A stretch of 64,000 bases of DNA from Martelella sp. HB161492 (GCF_013184775.1 NZ_JAATVV010000003.1:1-64000), one strand, 5' to 3'; numbered from the stretch's first letter, positions 1 through 9,780 are shown. The notes: a model not told the origin generated them from the letters alone. Program-made: numbers and translations.

Positions 1-1
1 G

Positions 2-385
2 GTCCATCTCAACACGGGAAGTTATAGCGAAAACGGTACGGCCGGGCTTTATGGCGGCAGCGACAATTCCGACGTCACCTATACCACGCTCGGTATCAGG
101 GCAGGGCACAGCTTCCGTTTCAGTCGGAGCGAGGCGAAGCTCCATGGCATGCTGGGCTGGCAACATGCCTTCGGTGACACGGCGTCATCGGCAACCCATG
201 CCTTTGCCACATCCAGAGCCTTTACCGTCACCGGCGTACCGATTGCCGAAGACACAGCCCTTGTCGGAGCCGGGATCGATTTCGGCGTGACGCAAAATGC
301 GACATTCGGCCTTGGCTATCAGGGGCGGTTTGGCAGCAGTGCGAAAGAAAACGTCTTTTCGGCAAATCTGAACGTAGCGTTCTAG
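2..385 (+). CDS. Autotransporter beta-barrel domain, C-terminal end (5' partial)
   Basis: The open frame enters from the left edge of the window and ends at TAG 383-385, so only about 127 C-terminal residues are visible. They show the alternating pattern of transmembrane beta strands (for example TLGIRAGHSFRF, ATFGLGYQGRF) and finish in NVAF, an aromatic C-terminus as expected for an outer-membrane barrel recognised by the BAM machinery. Phrases such as LVGAGIDFGV and LGYQGRFG are typical of type V autotransporter translocators. The passenger domain lies outside the window, so what the protein displays on the cell surface cannot be told. Confidence 0.8.
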   Translation, partial: VHLNTGSYSENGTAGLYGGSDNSDVTYTTLGIRAGHSFRFSRSEAKLHGMLGWQHAFGDTASSATHAFATSRAFTVTGVPIAEDTALVGAGIDFGVTQNATFGLGYQGRFGSSAKENVFSANLNVAF

Positions 386-576
386 GAGCTCCAGTCGAAA
401 GTAAACTGATCGGATTGTCCGTCGGAACCACCCTTCTCAGGATGACAGGTCTTTTTGCGCGGAATGTCCAGCCCTTGACCGTCTCAAAGCGTTGCGCTTC
501 AATTACGTAATACTGATATCAACCTGCCATATCATGACAAAGATCCATCTTGGCCCGATCAAATACATCAATCGCG

Positions 577-1578
577 ATGACTTCGGTGCGTGGCATTGGC
601 CCGCTTCCGGCACTTCTTGACCGGATGGAAGGACCACATGCTGCCGCGCAGCTTTTTGCCGAGGCGGGGTTGCCGATTGATGTTGCCGGCGAAGCTGAAC
701 GCATGGTGCCGCTCAATAACCTGATTATGCTTTACGAAGCGGCGGCCCGTATGACAGGCGATCCGCTTCTGGGGCTGAAGACAGGGCGGGCGATGATCGA
801 TGCCTATGGCACTTGGGTCGCCTATTCGCGCGCTGCGCCGACACTGCGTGGTTGCCTTCAGCGGGCAGCCAGAGCGATTGCCTATCACCAGACTGGCACT
901 GCGCTGAGATTGTCGACCAGCGGATCGCGCGCGCAATTCACCTATCACATATTTGGTCTCCGTCCTGCTGAACGTCTTCAGCATCTGCAGCATACGATAC
1001 CTGCCCTGCTCAGCTCGTTTCGCTGCTATGCGGGCCAGCATTGGAAACCGGACTGGATCGAGCTGGACGTTGCTTATGACCAGCGCATCGAAGCGATGGC
1101 AAGAGCATTGTCCGTACCGATCCGCAGCGGAAGCCATGCCATGGCGTTTGCTTTCCCGTCCAGGCTTCTGGAAAACCGGAGAAATGTGCGAAGCGAGCCT
1201 TTATCGCAGCCAGGATGGCGTGACTTGAAAACGATGGTGCAGGGACGGCCGCCGAATGCCTTCTCCGCGCTCGTTCGCGAAACAATTCATCTGGATCTTC
1301 TCACCGGGACAGCGCAGATCAACGGTGTGGCGGACCGTCTGGGGCTCGGGCCAAGAACCATTCAGCGACGGCTGAAGGCCGAATCCAGTTCGTACCGGCA
1401 GCTTGTGTCCGATGTGCGGATGGAACGTGCCAGGACCTTACTCGCGGGCTCTGAAATGTCCGTGACCGAGATCGCCTTTCGTCTTGGATACAGCGATTCA
1501 ACGCATCTGACGCGCGCCTTTGCCCAAAGCCAGGGGATGTCGCCCATTGCGTTTCGCAGAGCAAACAAAGGCCTTTGA
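577..1578 (+). CDS. AraC-family transcriptional regulator
   Basis: A 333-residue protein with the two-part layout of AraC regulators that carry an Arabinose_bd-type N-terminal sensor. Residues about 10-210 form the sensor region. The C-terminal 100 residues form the double helix-turn-helix (ADRLGLGPRTIQRRLK and then MSVTEIAFRLGYSDSTHLTRAF). Family members of this length are usually activators responding to a small metabolite. An in-frame TTG at 550 would add nine residues, but ATG 577 is the more ordinary start. It stands alone between the autotransporter and the galactoside operon on the same strand. Its target is unknown, and about 390 bases separate it from the next gene. Confidence 0.88.
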   Translation: MTSVRGIGPLPALLDRMEGPHAAAQLFAEAGLPIDVAGEAERMVPLNNLIMLYEAAARMTGDPLLGLKTGRAMIDAYGTWVAYSRAAPTLRGCLQRAARAIAYHQTGTALRLSTSGSRAQFTYHIFGLRPAERLQHLQHTIPALLSSFRCYAGQHWKPDWIELDVAYDQRIEAMARALSVPIRSGSHAMAFAFPSRLLENRRNVRSEPLSQPGWRDLKTMVQGRPPNAFSALVRETIHLDLLTGTAQINGVADRLGLGPRTIQRRLKAESSSYRQLVSDVRMERARTLLAGSEMSVTEIAFRLGYSDSTHLTRAFAQSQGMSPIAFRRANKGL

Positions 1579-1972
1579 TTTGAACCGAGCCGATATTCGC
1601 TGAATGTCTGCTTGCAGGCGACGAAGTCGATGACACGAGTGGCCGAAACGGGACAGGTATCGGGCGGTCCAGTTTGGAGGCCTATTGGAAACATGTTGAC
1701 GTTCTTTGCGACCGGCCTTCATCGCACCTTTTGGTCGGTAATGGGCGCTGGAAGCACTTGTCCAGAGGTCAGGCATAACGCTGATCATGGAGCTGTATCT
1801 CTGACGTACGCTCAGGATATGGTCGCGAGCAACGAATACTAGACGCCAGTTCACCACACGTTTCGGCAGGCCAACATTTAGGTCAGGCCCTAGGTAATTA
1901 GTTTATTAAAATAATTTGACTCCGTATGAGGTCTGTGCTCTTGTCTGTCCATGCCGTACAGGGAGGAAAGTT
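1579..1972. other. Intergenic region upstream of the galactoside operon
   Basis: No convincing gene was found here. Short frames in this stretch lack ribosome binding sites and resemble no known protein. The last 90 bases turn AT-rich and hold the palindrome listed separately. The stretch most likely carries the promoter of the binding-protein gene that starts at 1973, whose Shine-Dalgarno is the GGGAGGAAAG run at 1961-1970. Confidence 0.5.
1903..1914. promoter_or_regulatory. AT-rich palindrome, candidate ROK operator
   Basis: The sequence TTATTAAAATAA is a 5-bp inverted repeat with a 2-base centre. It lies within a wider AATTA...TAATT symmetry, about 60 bases before the binding-protein start. 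ROK repressors such as the one encoded at the end of this operon bind AT-rich palindromes near the promoter they control. The link is inferred from position only, and AT-rich palindromes arise easily by chance. Confidence 0.35.
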
Positions 1973-3217
1973 ATGGCTATCAAGCTCACGAGACGTTCGT
2001 TCATCGCTGCCACCGGAGCAAGTTCACTTGCTCTTGCCGTGCCCGCGCTCGCGCAATCGCGCGAGCTCATCATTATCTCGAACCGGAGCAACCCCAAGCA
2101 GCGGGAAGCTCTTGAAACGATTGCGGCTAATTTTGGCCGGGCCGCAGGCGTGAAGGTCGCCGTCAACAATATGGACCATGAGGCCCACAAGACCGCGATC
2201 CGAAATTATCTCGTCGCCAGTCCGCCGGACATCTGTTTCTGGTATTCGGGTGAACGGATGCGTTCTTTTGTCGAAAAAGGTCTGTTCGCAGATATCACCG
2301 ATCTCGTCGAGCAAGAGGGATGGGCCAAGGTTGTCCCCTCAATGAGCGCTGTGACGGTAAAGGGCCGCCAGTATGGGCTGCCAACGGCCGGGATTTTATG
2401 GGGACTGTTCTATCGCCAGGATATGTTTGACGAAGCCGGGCTGACACCGCCAAAGACCTTTGACGACTTTTTCACGCTTGGCGAGAAGGCCAAGGCTGCG
2501 GGCATCGTTCCCGTTAGCATGGGCATCAAGAATATGTGGCCCGCCGGCGGTTGGTTCGATCATATGAACCTCAGGATCAACGGTCTGGAATTTCATCAGG
2601 CGCTGATGAATGGTGAAGTTGCCTATACGGATCAGAAAGTCGCAAATGTGATGTCCAAGTGGTCCGATCTCATCGACGCCGGTCTCTTTACACCGAATGC
2701 GACCTCTTATGCCTGGGAGCAAGCCGCATCGGCCATGGTTCAGAAGCGTGCTGCGATGCTGGATCTCGGCAGTTTTGTCAAACAGGTTACGCCTGCGGAA
2801 GATATCGACCAAATCCGCTTTCAGCTTTTCCCGACGATCGATCCATCCATCGGCCGTTATGAAGATTTCTCGGTCGATTCGATTCATATCCCGTCAGGCG
2901 CGCCGAACCCTGAGGTGGCAAGAGAATTCCTCACCTATTTCTATCAGCCGGATAATCTCGCGACCTACATCAAACCGGATGGCAATCCACCCGCGAGGAT
3001 TGATGTCGACCTCAACGACGATCCGATCATCGCGATGGCAATCAACGAGATGAAAACCGTCGAAGGCACGTCGCAGTATTATGACCGCGATACCAATCCC
3101 GATGTCGCTCAGGCCGGAATGAAGGGCTTCCAGGAGTTTATGGTCTATCCTGATCGTGCCGACAGCATTCTTGGGCAGATCGAAAAGGCGCGCGAGCGTG
3201 CCTATGGCGCGCTCTGA
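1973..3217 (+). CDS. ABC sugar transporter, periplasmic binding protein (family 1)
   Basis: A 414-residue extracellular solute-binding protein. The N-terminus KLTRRSFIAATGASSLALAVPALAQS is a signal peptide with a twin-arginine motif (Arg6-Arg7) and an AxA-type cleavage site, so it is probably exported folded by Tat. The body matches carbohydrate-binding family 1 (GLFADITDL, GRQYGLPTAGILWGLFYRQDMFDEAG). ATG 1973 is chosen because a strong GGGAGGAAAG Shine-Dalgarno precedes it; the longer frame from TTG 1916 has none. It opens an operon of two permeases, an ATPase and a GH42 galactosidase, so the ligand is probably a beta-galactoside, although the pocket itself does not prove this. Confidence 0.92.
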   Translation: MAIKLTRRSFIAATGASSLALAVPALAQSRELIIISNRSNPKQREALETIAANFGRAAGVKVAVNNMDHEAHKTAIRNYLVASPPDICFWYSGERMRSFVEKGLFADITDLVEQEGWAKVVPSMSAVTVKGRQYGLPTAGILWGLFYRQDMFDEAGLTPPKTFDDFFTLGEKAKAAGIVPVSMGIKNMWPAGGWFDHMNLRINGLEFHQALMNGEVAYTDQKVANVMSKWSDLIDAGLFTPNATSYAWEQAASAMVQKRAAMLDLGSFVKQVTPAEDIDQIRFQLFPTIDPSIGRYEDFSVDSIHIPSGAPNPEVAREFLTYFYQPDNLATYIKPDGNPPARIDVDLNDDPIIAMAINEMKTVEGTSQYYDRDTNPDVAQAGMKGFQEFMVYPDRADSILGQIEKARERAYGAL

Positions 3218-3229
3218 AAGACCTCCCGG

Positions 3230-3262
3230 GGCGGCGGCCGATTACTCCTCCCGGTCGTCGCC
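3230..3262 (+). terminator. Intercistronic hairpin after the binding-protein gene
   Basis: GGCGGCGGCC (3230-3239) can pair with GGTCGTCGCC (3253-3262) to form a 10-bp stem with two G-U pairs and a 13-base loop. No T-run follows, so it is more likely an mRNA-stabilising or attenuating hairpin than a full terminator. Such hairpins often keep binding-protein message in excess over permease message. Confidence 0.4.
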
Positions 3263-3301
3263 CAACTCCCGTAAGGGTAATCAATGGAGACATGAATAAC
3301 C

Positions 3302-4177
3302 ATGATCGCTCGCAAGTCCTTGCAGCGGTGTACGCCCGCATTTCTTCTCGCTCCCGGCCTGATCCTGTTCTTTGTCGTTATCGTCTACTCGACGTTCAAG
3401 ACGTTATGGATTTCGTTCTATCAATGGGATGGGTTTGGGGATCCGGCATTCATCGGCTTTCAAAATTACAGAGAACTCTGGCAGGATCCGCAGTTCTGGA
3501 CGGCCTTGCGCAACAATGCGATCTGGCTGGTTGTCTTTCTGCTCGCCCCTCCGATCGGCCTTGCTATATCGCTTCTGGTCAACCAGAAGATTGCCGGTAT
3601 GCGACTGGCGAAGTCGCTGTTCTTTATGCCGCTCGTGCTTTCGCTCGTTACCGTCGGCGTTATCTTCACCTGGTTTTACGATCCGACCTTTGGCATCCTT
3701 GCAAAGCTCTTCGGTCTGTTCGGGCTTCCAGCTCCCGCCTTGCTCTCAAGTGCACGCTATGTGACGCTCGCCATTGTTTTTGCCGGTTTGTGGCCACAGG
3801 TCGCTTTCTGCATGGTCTTGTTTCTGGCGGGGCTCAATAATCTCGATAGCGAAATCATTGGGGCCGGACGTGTCGACAATGCACGTGGGTGGCAGATGTT
3901 ACGCCACATCATCCTGCCGCAACTCAAACAAGTCAGCTTCATCGCCGTAGCGATCTCGATGATCGGGGCTCTGCGTTCCTTTGACATCATTTCCGTCATG
4001 ACGTCAGGCGGCCCTTTCGGCTCCTCAAGCGTCCTTGCCTACCAGATGTACGAGGAATCGCTATTTTCATACCGCTTCGGTTACGGCGCCGCGATCGCAA
4101 CGGTTCTGTTCGCAATCATGCTCGTCTTTATCGTCTGGTACGTCGCCAGCCTTCTTCGAGCTGAAAACGGAGGCTGA
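3302..4177 (+). CDS. ABC sugar transporter permease (MalF/UgpA type)
   Basis: A 291-residue inner-membrane permease with about six membrane segments, beginning with a hydrophobic stretch at residues 12-36 (PAFLLAPGLILFFVVIVYSTFKTLW). The EAA-like coupling region is present near residues 190-215 (GAGRVDNARGWQMLRHIILPQL), the loop that docks on the ATPase. It pairs with the next permease, whose ATG overlaps this stop codon by one base, showing translational coupling. Role: one half of the channel that moves the sugar delivered by the binding protein. Confidence 0.92.
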   Translation: MIARKSLQRCTPAFLLAPGLILFFVVIVYSTFKTLWISFYQWDGFGDPAFIGFQNYRELWQDPQFWTALRNNAIWLVVFLLAPPIGLAISLLVNQKIAGMRLAKSLFFMPLVLSLVTVGVIFTWFYDPTFGILAKLFGLFGLPAPALLSSARYVTLAIVFAGLWPQVAFCMVLFLAGLNNLDSEIIGAGRVDNARGWQMLRHIILPQLKQVSFIAVAISMIGALRSFDIISVMTSGGPFGSSSVLAYQMYEESLFSYRFGYGAAIATVLFAIMLVFIVWYVASLLRAENGG

Positions 4178-5034
4178 TGTCTATGTATCCGCGTCCCATC
4201 GCCGAGAACAACCGGTCGGCCCGCATGCTCTATATGACGGCGGTCTGGTTCGTTCTTTTTCTCTGGCTCCTGCCTATGCTGGCCATCATCGTGACGTCCT
4301 TCCGGACCTTTGATGACATTATGGCCGGCAATTACTGGGGCTGGCCAAGTGAATTCAACATCATAGACAACTACACGGCGGTCTTCACTCAGACTGATAT
4401 GTTGACCTATTTTCGCAACAGCCTGATCATAACCGTTCCGTCTGTTGTTGCCGTGCTGATCCTGTCGACCATGACCGGCTTCGTGTTTTCACGCTACCCC
4501 TTCAGGGGAGCGACTCTCCTGTTCGCCATTTTCATCGGCGGCAACTTTATGCCGCACCAGATCTTCATGATCCCGGTACGTGACCTGATGGTCGCCCTGG
4601 GGCTCTATGACACATTCGGTGCACTTATCATCTTTCATGTTGCCTTCCAGCTTGGCTTTGCAACGCTGTTCATGCGCAACTTCATTGCTGCTTTGCCCGG
4701 TGAACTGTTTCAGGCCGCCCGAGCAGAAGGCGCCTCACCATTGCAAATCCTGGTCATCATTGTGGTGCCGCTCGTGCGCCCGGCGCTTGCAGCGCTCAGT
4801 ATCCTGCTCTTTACCTTCATATGGAATGACTACTTCTGGGCAATCGTCCTTACCCAGACTGACGCAGTAAAGCCGGTAACCGCCGGGCTTGCCAATCTGC
4901 GTGGTGAGTGGGTCTCCTCATGGAACATCATTTCGGCTGCCACGCTGATCGTCGCAGTGCCACCGGTTCTGATGTTCTTCCTCATGCAAAAACACTTTGT
5001 CTCCGGCCTGACCATGGGCGCGGTCAAAGGCTGA
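4177..5034 (+). CDS. ABC sugar transporter permease (MalG/UgpE type)
   Basis: A 285-residue inner-membrane permease, the second channel half. Six hydrophobic segments are visible, starting with the one around residues 17-40. The EAA loop reads QAARAEGASPLQILVIIVVPLVRPAL near residues 185-210. The start ATG overlaps the TGA of the preceding permease (TGATG), and a second Met at 4183 is possible. The C-terminus FVSGLTMGAVKG is the standard ending for MalG-type sugar permeases. Confidence 0.92.
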   Translation: MSMYPRPIAENNRSARMLYMTAVWFVLFLWLLPMLAIIVTSFRTFDDIMAGNYWGWPSEFNIIDNYTAVFTQTDMLTYFRNSLIITVPSVVAVLILSTMTGFVFSRYPFRGATLLFAIFIGGNFMPHQIFMIPVRDLMVALGLYDTFGALIIFHVAFQLGFATLFMRNFIAALPGELFQAARAEGASPLQILVIIVVPLVRPALAALSILLFTFIWNDYFWAIVLTQTDAVKPVTAGLANLRGEWVSSWNIISAATLIVAVPPVLMFFLMQKHFVSGLTMGAVKG

Positions 5035-5055
5035 CAGCTGACAAGGAAAACGAAA

Positions 5056-6213
5056 ATGTCGAATGTGAAGTTGGCTGACATCAACAAGAATTACGGCAGC
5101 TTTCATGCGCTGAAAAACATCAATCTCGATATCGCACCAGGTGAATTCGTTGTCATGGTCGGGCCCTCCGGCTGCGGAAAATCGACGTTGCTAAAGACAA
5201 TCGCCGGCCTTGAGGACGTCGCCTCCGGCCTAATCGAGATCGCAGGGAAAGATGTCACACATGAGGAACCCGGTGATCGGGGCATCGCGATGGTGTTTCA
5301 GTCCTATGCCCTTTATCCGCATATGACCGTGCGGGACAATATGGGCTTTGGCCTGCGGATCATGAAACGGCCCGCCGCCGAGATCGAGGCAGCGGTCGGA
5401 AAAGCCGCAAAAATCCTGCGCATCGAAAACCTGCTCGACAAGAAGCCGGCGCAGCTTTCCGGAGGCCAGCGGCAGCGAGTGGCCATCGGACGGGCAATCA
5501 CCCGCCAACCGCATGTCTTCCTCTTTGACGAGCCTCTCTCCAATCTCGACGCCGCGCTCAGAACCCAGATGCGGGTTGAACTCGCATCGCTTCACAAAGC
5601 ACTTGATGCCACGATGATCTACGTGACCCATGACCAGGTCGAAGCGATGACAATGGCTGACAGGATTGTCGTCTTGCATGCCGGTGAGATTGAACAGGTC
5701 GGGGCCCCGTTGCAGCTCTACAACAACCCCTGCAATCGCTTTGTCGCCTCGTTTCTCGGGTCTCCGCGCATGAATTTCTTTGAGGGGAGGGTTGAAACTG
5801 TAACCTCCGCGACTGCACGCGTTCACCTTGCTGGACTGGGCTCTGTTACCTTCAACAACATAAGCGAGAAACATGGTTTGAAAACCGGTGAGCAGATCAC
5901 GGTTGGGGTGCGGCCCGAACACTTCATCCTCGCCTCTGATATGCCGGTGATGGCACGTGGCAGGCTCCGCCTTTCGGAAGAGCTCGGCCGTGAAACCGTT
6001 CTCTACGTAGCTGCTGGCGCGCTCAAAGCCATTGGTTCCGACACAGGCACTAGCGATGTCACGCTGCTAACCAATCTTCCGGTTGCGCTTGAAGACGACA
6101 TGATCGACTTCGGTTTTTCGCCGGAGGACGCCTACCTCTTCGGCCCTGACGGCAAAACCATCACAATCGAGAAACCACTCCGGCATGAGCACGCCAGGCG
6201 TGCGAAAGGGTGA
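5056..6213 (+). CDS. ABC sugar transporter ATPase (MalK/UgpC/MsmK type)
   Basis: A 385-residue ATP-binding subunit. Walker A is GPSGCGKST at residues 36-44, the signature is [14 protein letters not shown], Walker B is [13 protein letters not shown] and the switch histidine lies in [10 protein letters not shown]. The last 130 residues form the TOBE/OB regulatory region ([11 protein letters not shown]), which places it in the CUT1 carbohydrate subfamily. It energises the permease pair just upstream. Its stop overlaps a possible GTG start of the galactosidase, so the enzyme is translated with the transporter. Confidence 0.94.
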   Translation: MSNVKLADINKNYGSFHALKNINLDIAPGEFVVMVGPSGCGKSTLLKTIAGLEDVASGLIEIAGKDVTHEEPGDRGIAMVFQSYALYPHMTVRDNMGFGLRIMKRPAAEIEAAVGKAAKILRIENLLDKKPAQLSGGQRQRVAIGRAITRQPHVFLFDEPLSNLDAALRTQMRVELASLHKALDATMIYVTHDQVEAMTMADRIVVLHAGEIEQVGAPLQLYNNPCNRFVASFLGSPRMNFFEGRVETVTSATARVHLAGLGSVTFNNISEKHGLKTGEQITVGVRPEHFILASDMPVMARGRLRLSEELGRETVLYVAAGALKAIGSDTGTSDVTLLTNLPVALEDDMIDFGFSPEDAYLFGPDGKTITIEKPLRHEHARRAKG

Positions 6214-6215
6214 CC

Positions 6216-8372
6216 ATGAAAAAGACTGCAAAATCCGCACCGCTTTCTGTCTGGCGGCCTGTCAATATCGACCAGTTCATCCTTGGCGTGCCACATTACC
6301 CCGAGCATGTTAGCCGTGACCTCTGGGAAAACGATGCAAAGCGCATGGCAGAGGCTGGCTTTAACACCGTTCGCATGGGGGAATTTGCCTGGCACATTTG
6401 GGAGCCTTACCAGGGGCATTTCGATTTTTCGTTATTTGATGACGCAATCGCGGTTTTGGGACGCTATGGCATCAAAACCATTCTTTGCACACCAACCGCG
6501 ACACCACCGCGATGGTTGACGGTTGCGCATCCGGAGGTTCTACGTGCCGACGAACAGGGACGGCGTGCCATTCACGGTTCGCGCCAGCATGCCGATACGA
6601 CCAGCCCGGTTCTACGCGATCATTCGCGGCGGATCACCAGGGCGATGGCAGAACACTATCAGGACGATCCTAACGTTATCGGCTGGCAGACAGACAATGA
6701 GCTGAATACCACGACTTCAATCAGCTTTTCGGAAAGTTGCGCCATTGAATTTCGCAAATGGTGCCATCTAAGATATGGCGACATTGCCGCACTTAATACG
6801 GCCTGGGGCGGTGATTTCTGGGCGACCCATTATGACAGTTTCGAGCAGATAGAATTGCCTTTGCCGATGGCGCCTGGATACGTCTCGCCTGGTCATCGCC
6901 AAGACTATCATCGGTTTCTCGCAGCTGCCACCGCGGCCTTTCAAAAAGACCAAATAGAGATCCTCCGGTCGATAAAAACTGGCTGGTTTATCTATCATAA
7001 TCTCGGCCATCTCGATGACATTGATCTGCGCGGCAATTTCGGGGAAGATCTCGATTTTCTGGGCTATGATGTTTACCCGATGTTGCATGATGAAATGCAG
7101 CGCAACGGAGGCCATGCCTATACCCAGGCGCTGGCGCTTGACTGGTTCCGCGCATTTGGCGGCAACTTCATCGTGCCGGAACAGGCATCTGGTCTGGGCA
7201 GTCAGCCAACGTTCGCCACCATGACTCCAGAGCCCGGAGAAATGCGCCGCATGGCACTTACGTCCGTAGCGCGTGGGGCCGACGGTTTGATGTTTTTCCG
7301 CTGGCGCCCGGCGCATTTCGGCGCAGAGATTTACTGGATGGGCCTGATCGATCACGACAATGAGCCGCGCAGGCGTTTCGCAGAAGCCAAGCATTTCGCT
7401 GAAGATATCGAAGCGATCAAAACGGAATTGCTGGGTACACATGTCAGAATGGATGTTGGCATTGCCGCAGCTGATTTCGACAATCAGGAGAGCTACAAGA
7501 CCTATCCCATGGGCCTACCCTCACCACGAGAGGATGGCATCCTGCTCCACAAGGTCTTGTATGAGCGCAATATCGCCGCTGGCTTCATCCACCCCTCGGA
7601 CGATCTGAGCAAGCTTAAGGCGCTCTATGTCCCGCATTTCATGATGTGGAATGACGCATGGACCGAAAACCTCCGTCGGTTTGTGGAAAATGGCGGGCTT
7701 CTGATTGTCTCGGCGATGACCGGAACGAGGACGGTCGACAACCATATCCATGAGAAACTGGCACCAGGAAACGGTTTGTCTGAGCTTCTCGGTATCAAAG
7801 TCGAGGAATTCGGCCGGATGACGGGGCCTGGCGCGGATGGCCTGTTTGAACCGCCCGGACGGGCAGATGGCTTCGGCCCAGCCGCGACCGGTCGCGTTCC
7901 CGCCTGCTCAGCCGGGAGACGCTATAACTTGCGCTTCGGCAACAAAGAATATCAGGCTGGGCATCTCTATGAGCGACTCATGTTGGAGGATGACGTCGAA
8001 ACGCTGGCTGAGTGGTCAACGCGTTTTCTGGCCGGTGAGCCCGTTTTGACAGCCCGTAAACTGGGGCAAGGTCAGGCAAGCTACCTTGGCACATATCTTA
8101 CTGAAGCCCTCGCCGAGCGACTGGCTGACACCATATGCGAAGTGGCAGACGTCGCCCCGATCCTGTCCGTTGAGACCCCGGAGGTCGAGATTAGTGAGCG
8201 AAGCGGAGACGACGGAAGGAAAATGATATTCGTGATTAATACCGGTAGCGAAAAGGTCAAGATCGAGCTCGACGGCACGTATTCAGATCGCCTTACGGAC
8301 CGGCATATCCGCGGAACGTTGGAGCTTGAGGGCTATGGTGCGGCTATCCTATCTCCAGGAAATGAGCTATGA
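6216..8372 (+). CDS. Beta-galactosidase, glycoside hydrolase family 42
   Basis: A 718-residue GH42 enzyme that removes terminal beta-D-galactose with retention of configuration. The (beta/alpha)8 barrel fills roughly residues 15-390, with acid/base Glu162 in WQTDNELN and nucleophile Glu322 in FIVPEQASG. A trimerisation domain (about 395-600) and a small C-terminal beta domain follow. No signal peptide is present, so it acts in the cytoplasm on imported sugar. ATG 6216 is chosen because AAAGGG precedes it; GTG 6210 would add two residues. Its place as the last enzyme gene of the transporter operon is the main evidence for the substrate class. Confidence 0.93.
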   Translation: MKKTAKSAPLSVWRPVNIDQFILGVPHYPEHVSRDLWENDAKRMAEAGFNTVRMGEFAWHIWEPYQGHFDFSLFDDAIAVLGRYGIKTILCTPTATPPRWLTVAHPEVLRADEQGRRAIHGSRQHADTTSPVLRDHSRRITRAMAEHYQDDPNVIGWQTDNELNTTTSISFSESCAIEFRKWCHLRYGDIAALNTAWGGDFWATHYDSFEQIELPLPMAPGYVSPGHRQDYHRFLAAATAAFQKDQIEILRSIKTGWFIYHNLGHLDDIDLRGNFGEDLDFLGYDVYPMLHDEMQRNGGHAYTQALALDWFRAFGGNFIVPEQASGLGSQPTFATMTPEPGEMRRMALTSVARGADGLMFFRWRPAHFGAEIYWMGLIDHDNEPRRRFAEAKHFAEDIEAIKTELLGTHVRMDVGIAAADFDNQESYKTYPMGLPSPREDGILLHKVLYERNIAAGFIHPSDDLSKLKALYVPHFMMWNDAWTENLRRFVENGGLLIVSAMTGTRTVDNHIHEKLAPGNGLSELLGIKVEEFGRMTGPGADGLFEPPGRADGFGPAATGRVPACSAGRRYNLRFGNKEYQAGHLYERLMLEDDVETLAEWSTRFLAGEPVLTARKLGQGQASYLGTYLTEALAERLADTICEVADVAPILSVETPEVEISERSGDDGRKMIFVINTGSEKVKIELDGTYSDRLTDRHIRGTLELEGYGAAILSPGNEL

Positions 8373-8426
8373 GCCTTCATTTGGCATATCAGGCGATCAC
8401 GGCCACAGGCCGCCATAGCGAAACAG

Positions 8427-9602
8427 ATGATTGGCGCCGAATTGATGAACCGAAATCATAGTCAGAAAATCGACCAGAAGACGGGCAGAGCGATAAATCG
8501 CCAGATGATCCTCAATCTGATCCGTCGAAACGAAGAGATGAGCCGTTCGGACCTCACCGTAAGCACCGGCCTTTCAGCAGCCGTCGTCGGCTTTGTCGTC
8601 AAAGATCTACTCGAAGAAGGCTATCTCGTGGAACATGCGCCGCGAGATAGCTCGCTCGGTCGGCGCCCTGTACCATTGAGGTTGAACCGTGAGGGCCACC
8701 TCGCCATCGGCCTTAAGCTGGGCCGTGATCGCCTTGATTGTGTGCTGACGGATCTCGCGATGGAACCGCTTGAGCAGCGAAGTGTGCCTCTGAACGACTA
8801 TGACCCCAAGGCCGTGGTCGGTTGCGCCCGCCAGGCAGTCAATGAGGTCTTGCGTTCTCGCAACGAGCCAAATCGGCCTATTCTTGGGGCCGGCTGGACA
8901 ATGCCGGCACATCTCGACACACGTACTGGCTCCTGTCTGCGCAGCTTTCGCTTCGGCTGGGAGAATGTTCCTATCGGGACGATGCTCAGCAAAGCGCTGG
9001 AGATGCCTGTATTCGTTGAGGACGATACGCTTGCCTATGCGCAGGCGCACCACCTTTTCGGCCTGGGCATGCAGCAGCAATCCTTTGGCGTTTTTGCCAT
9101 TGGCGAAGGCCTGTTCTTTGCCTCAGTCATCAACGACCAGGTCTGGCGTGGACAAATTGGCAATGCCGGCAAGGTTGGCCATATCATGCACCAAGAAGGT
9201 GGGCGTCTTTGCGAGTGTGGCAGACATGGTTGCCTGCAGGCCTACTATTCGGTGACCGCGATGCAAGAACGTTGGCAAGAGCGCGGCAATCCTACTGATC
9301 TTGCCACGGCTGTGATCGCGCAAGACCCGGCCGCGCTGGAGCTCGTTCGTGATGCCGGAGCGACGATTGGCCGTCACCTCGCACAATGGAACACGCTGAT
9401 CGACCACGAAATGATCATTTTCGGCGGTGAGAGCACATCATTCGGCGATGCATTTATGGGGCCCATGCGGGAAGCCTTCGATCACTATTACTACCGCGAA
9501 AAAGCTCCGTCGATCATAACGGATGAGACAGGATACTACTGGACCGCCGGAGCCGCCGCCGTCGTCGTACAACACGTATTTGACGGCCCCCATGTAAATT
9601 AG
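8427..9602 (+). CDS. ROK-family transcriptional regulator
   Basis: A 391-residue protein with an N-terminal winged helix (RNEEMSRSDLTVSTGLSAAVVGFVVKDLL, about residues 34-62) and a ROK sugar-kinase-like domain. The ROK zinc site is visible as His252 and the CxCGxxGC cluster at 262-269 (CECGRHGC). Fusion to a DNA-binding head marks it as a NagC/XylR-type repressor rather than a kinase, probably sensing the imported sugar and controlling the operon before it. ATG 8445 is an alternative start. The gene ends exactly where an IS3-family remnant begins, so its last few residues may have been altered by that insertion. Confidence 0.88.
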   Translation: MIGAELMNRNHSQKIDQKTGRAINRQMILNLIRRNEEMSRSDLTVSTGLSAAVVGFVVKDLLEEGYLVEHAPRDSSLGRRPVPLRLNREGHLAIGLKLGRDRLDCVLTDLAMEPLEQRSVPLNDYDPKAVVGCARQAVNEVLRSRNEPNRPILGAGWTMPAHLDTRTGSCLRSFRFGWENVPIGTMLSKALEMPVFVEDDTLAYAQAHHLFGLGMQQQSFGVFAIGEGLFFASVINDQVWRGQIGNAGKVGHIMHQEGGRLCECGRHGCLQAYYSVTAMQERWQERGNPTDLATAVIAQDPAALELVRDAGATIGRHLAQWNTLIDHEMIIFGGESTSFGDAFMGPMREAFDHYYYREKAPSIITDETGYYWTAGAAAVVVQHVFDGPHVN

Positions 9603-9780
9603 TTCCGGCTCAACGCCACAGGCCAGCGCCGAATCCGAGGAGATCAAGCGGCTTAGGAAAGAGTTGGTTCGCGTCACCGAGGAGCGCGATATCCTAAAAT
9701 AGCGGCCGCGTACTTCGCCAGGGATGCAAAGTGAAGTACGCCTCTATTGTCCTGCATCGCCTGCAATTCTGGCAATTCCA
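9601..9780 (+). pseudogene. IS3-family transposase remnant (end of OrfA, start of OrfB)
   Basis: Frame 1 from 9601 reads into a coiled segment containing ELVRVTEERDILK and stops at TAG 9700. One base out of frame, 9702-9731 continues as AAAYFARDAK, then TGA. Together these form the conserved C-terminus of OrfA of IS3-family elements (IS511/IS407-like groups), broken by a one-base deletion. GTG 9731 begins VKYASIVLHR, the usual start of OrfB overlapping the OrfA end, and similarity fades within about 20 codons. No terminal repeats or remainder of the transposase are visible, so this is a dead scrap. Confidence 0.75.

Noticed and set aside
1612-1842. Possible 76-residue gene between the AraC gene and the galactoside operon
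   Set aside because: It has no Shine-Dalgarno and no similarity that I recognise, and its composition is irregular. Recorded as intergenic.
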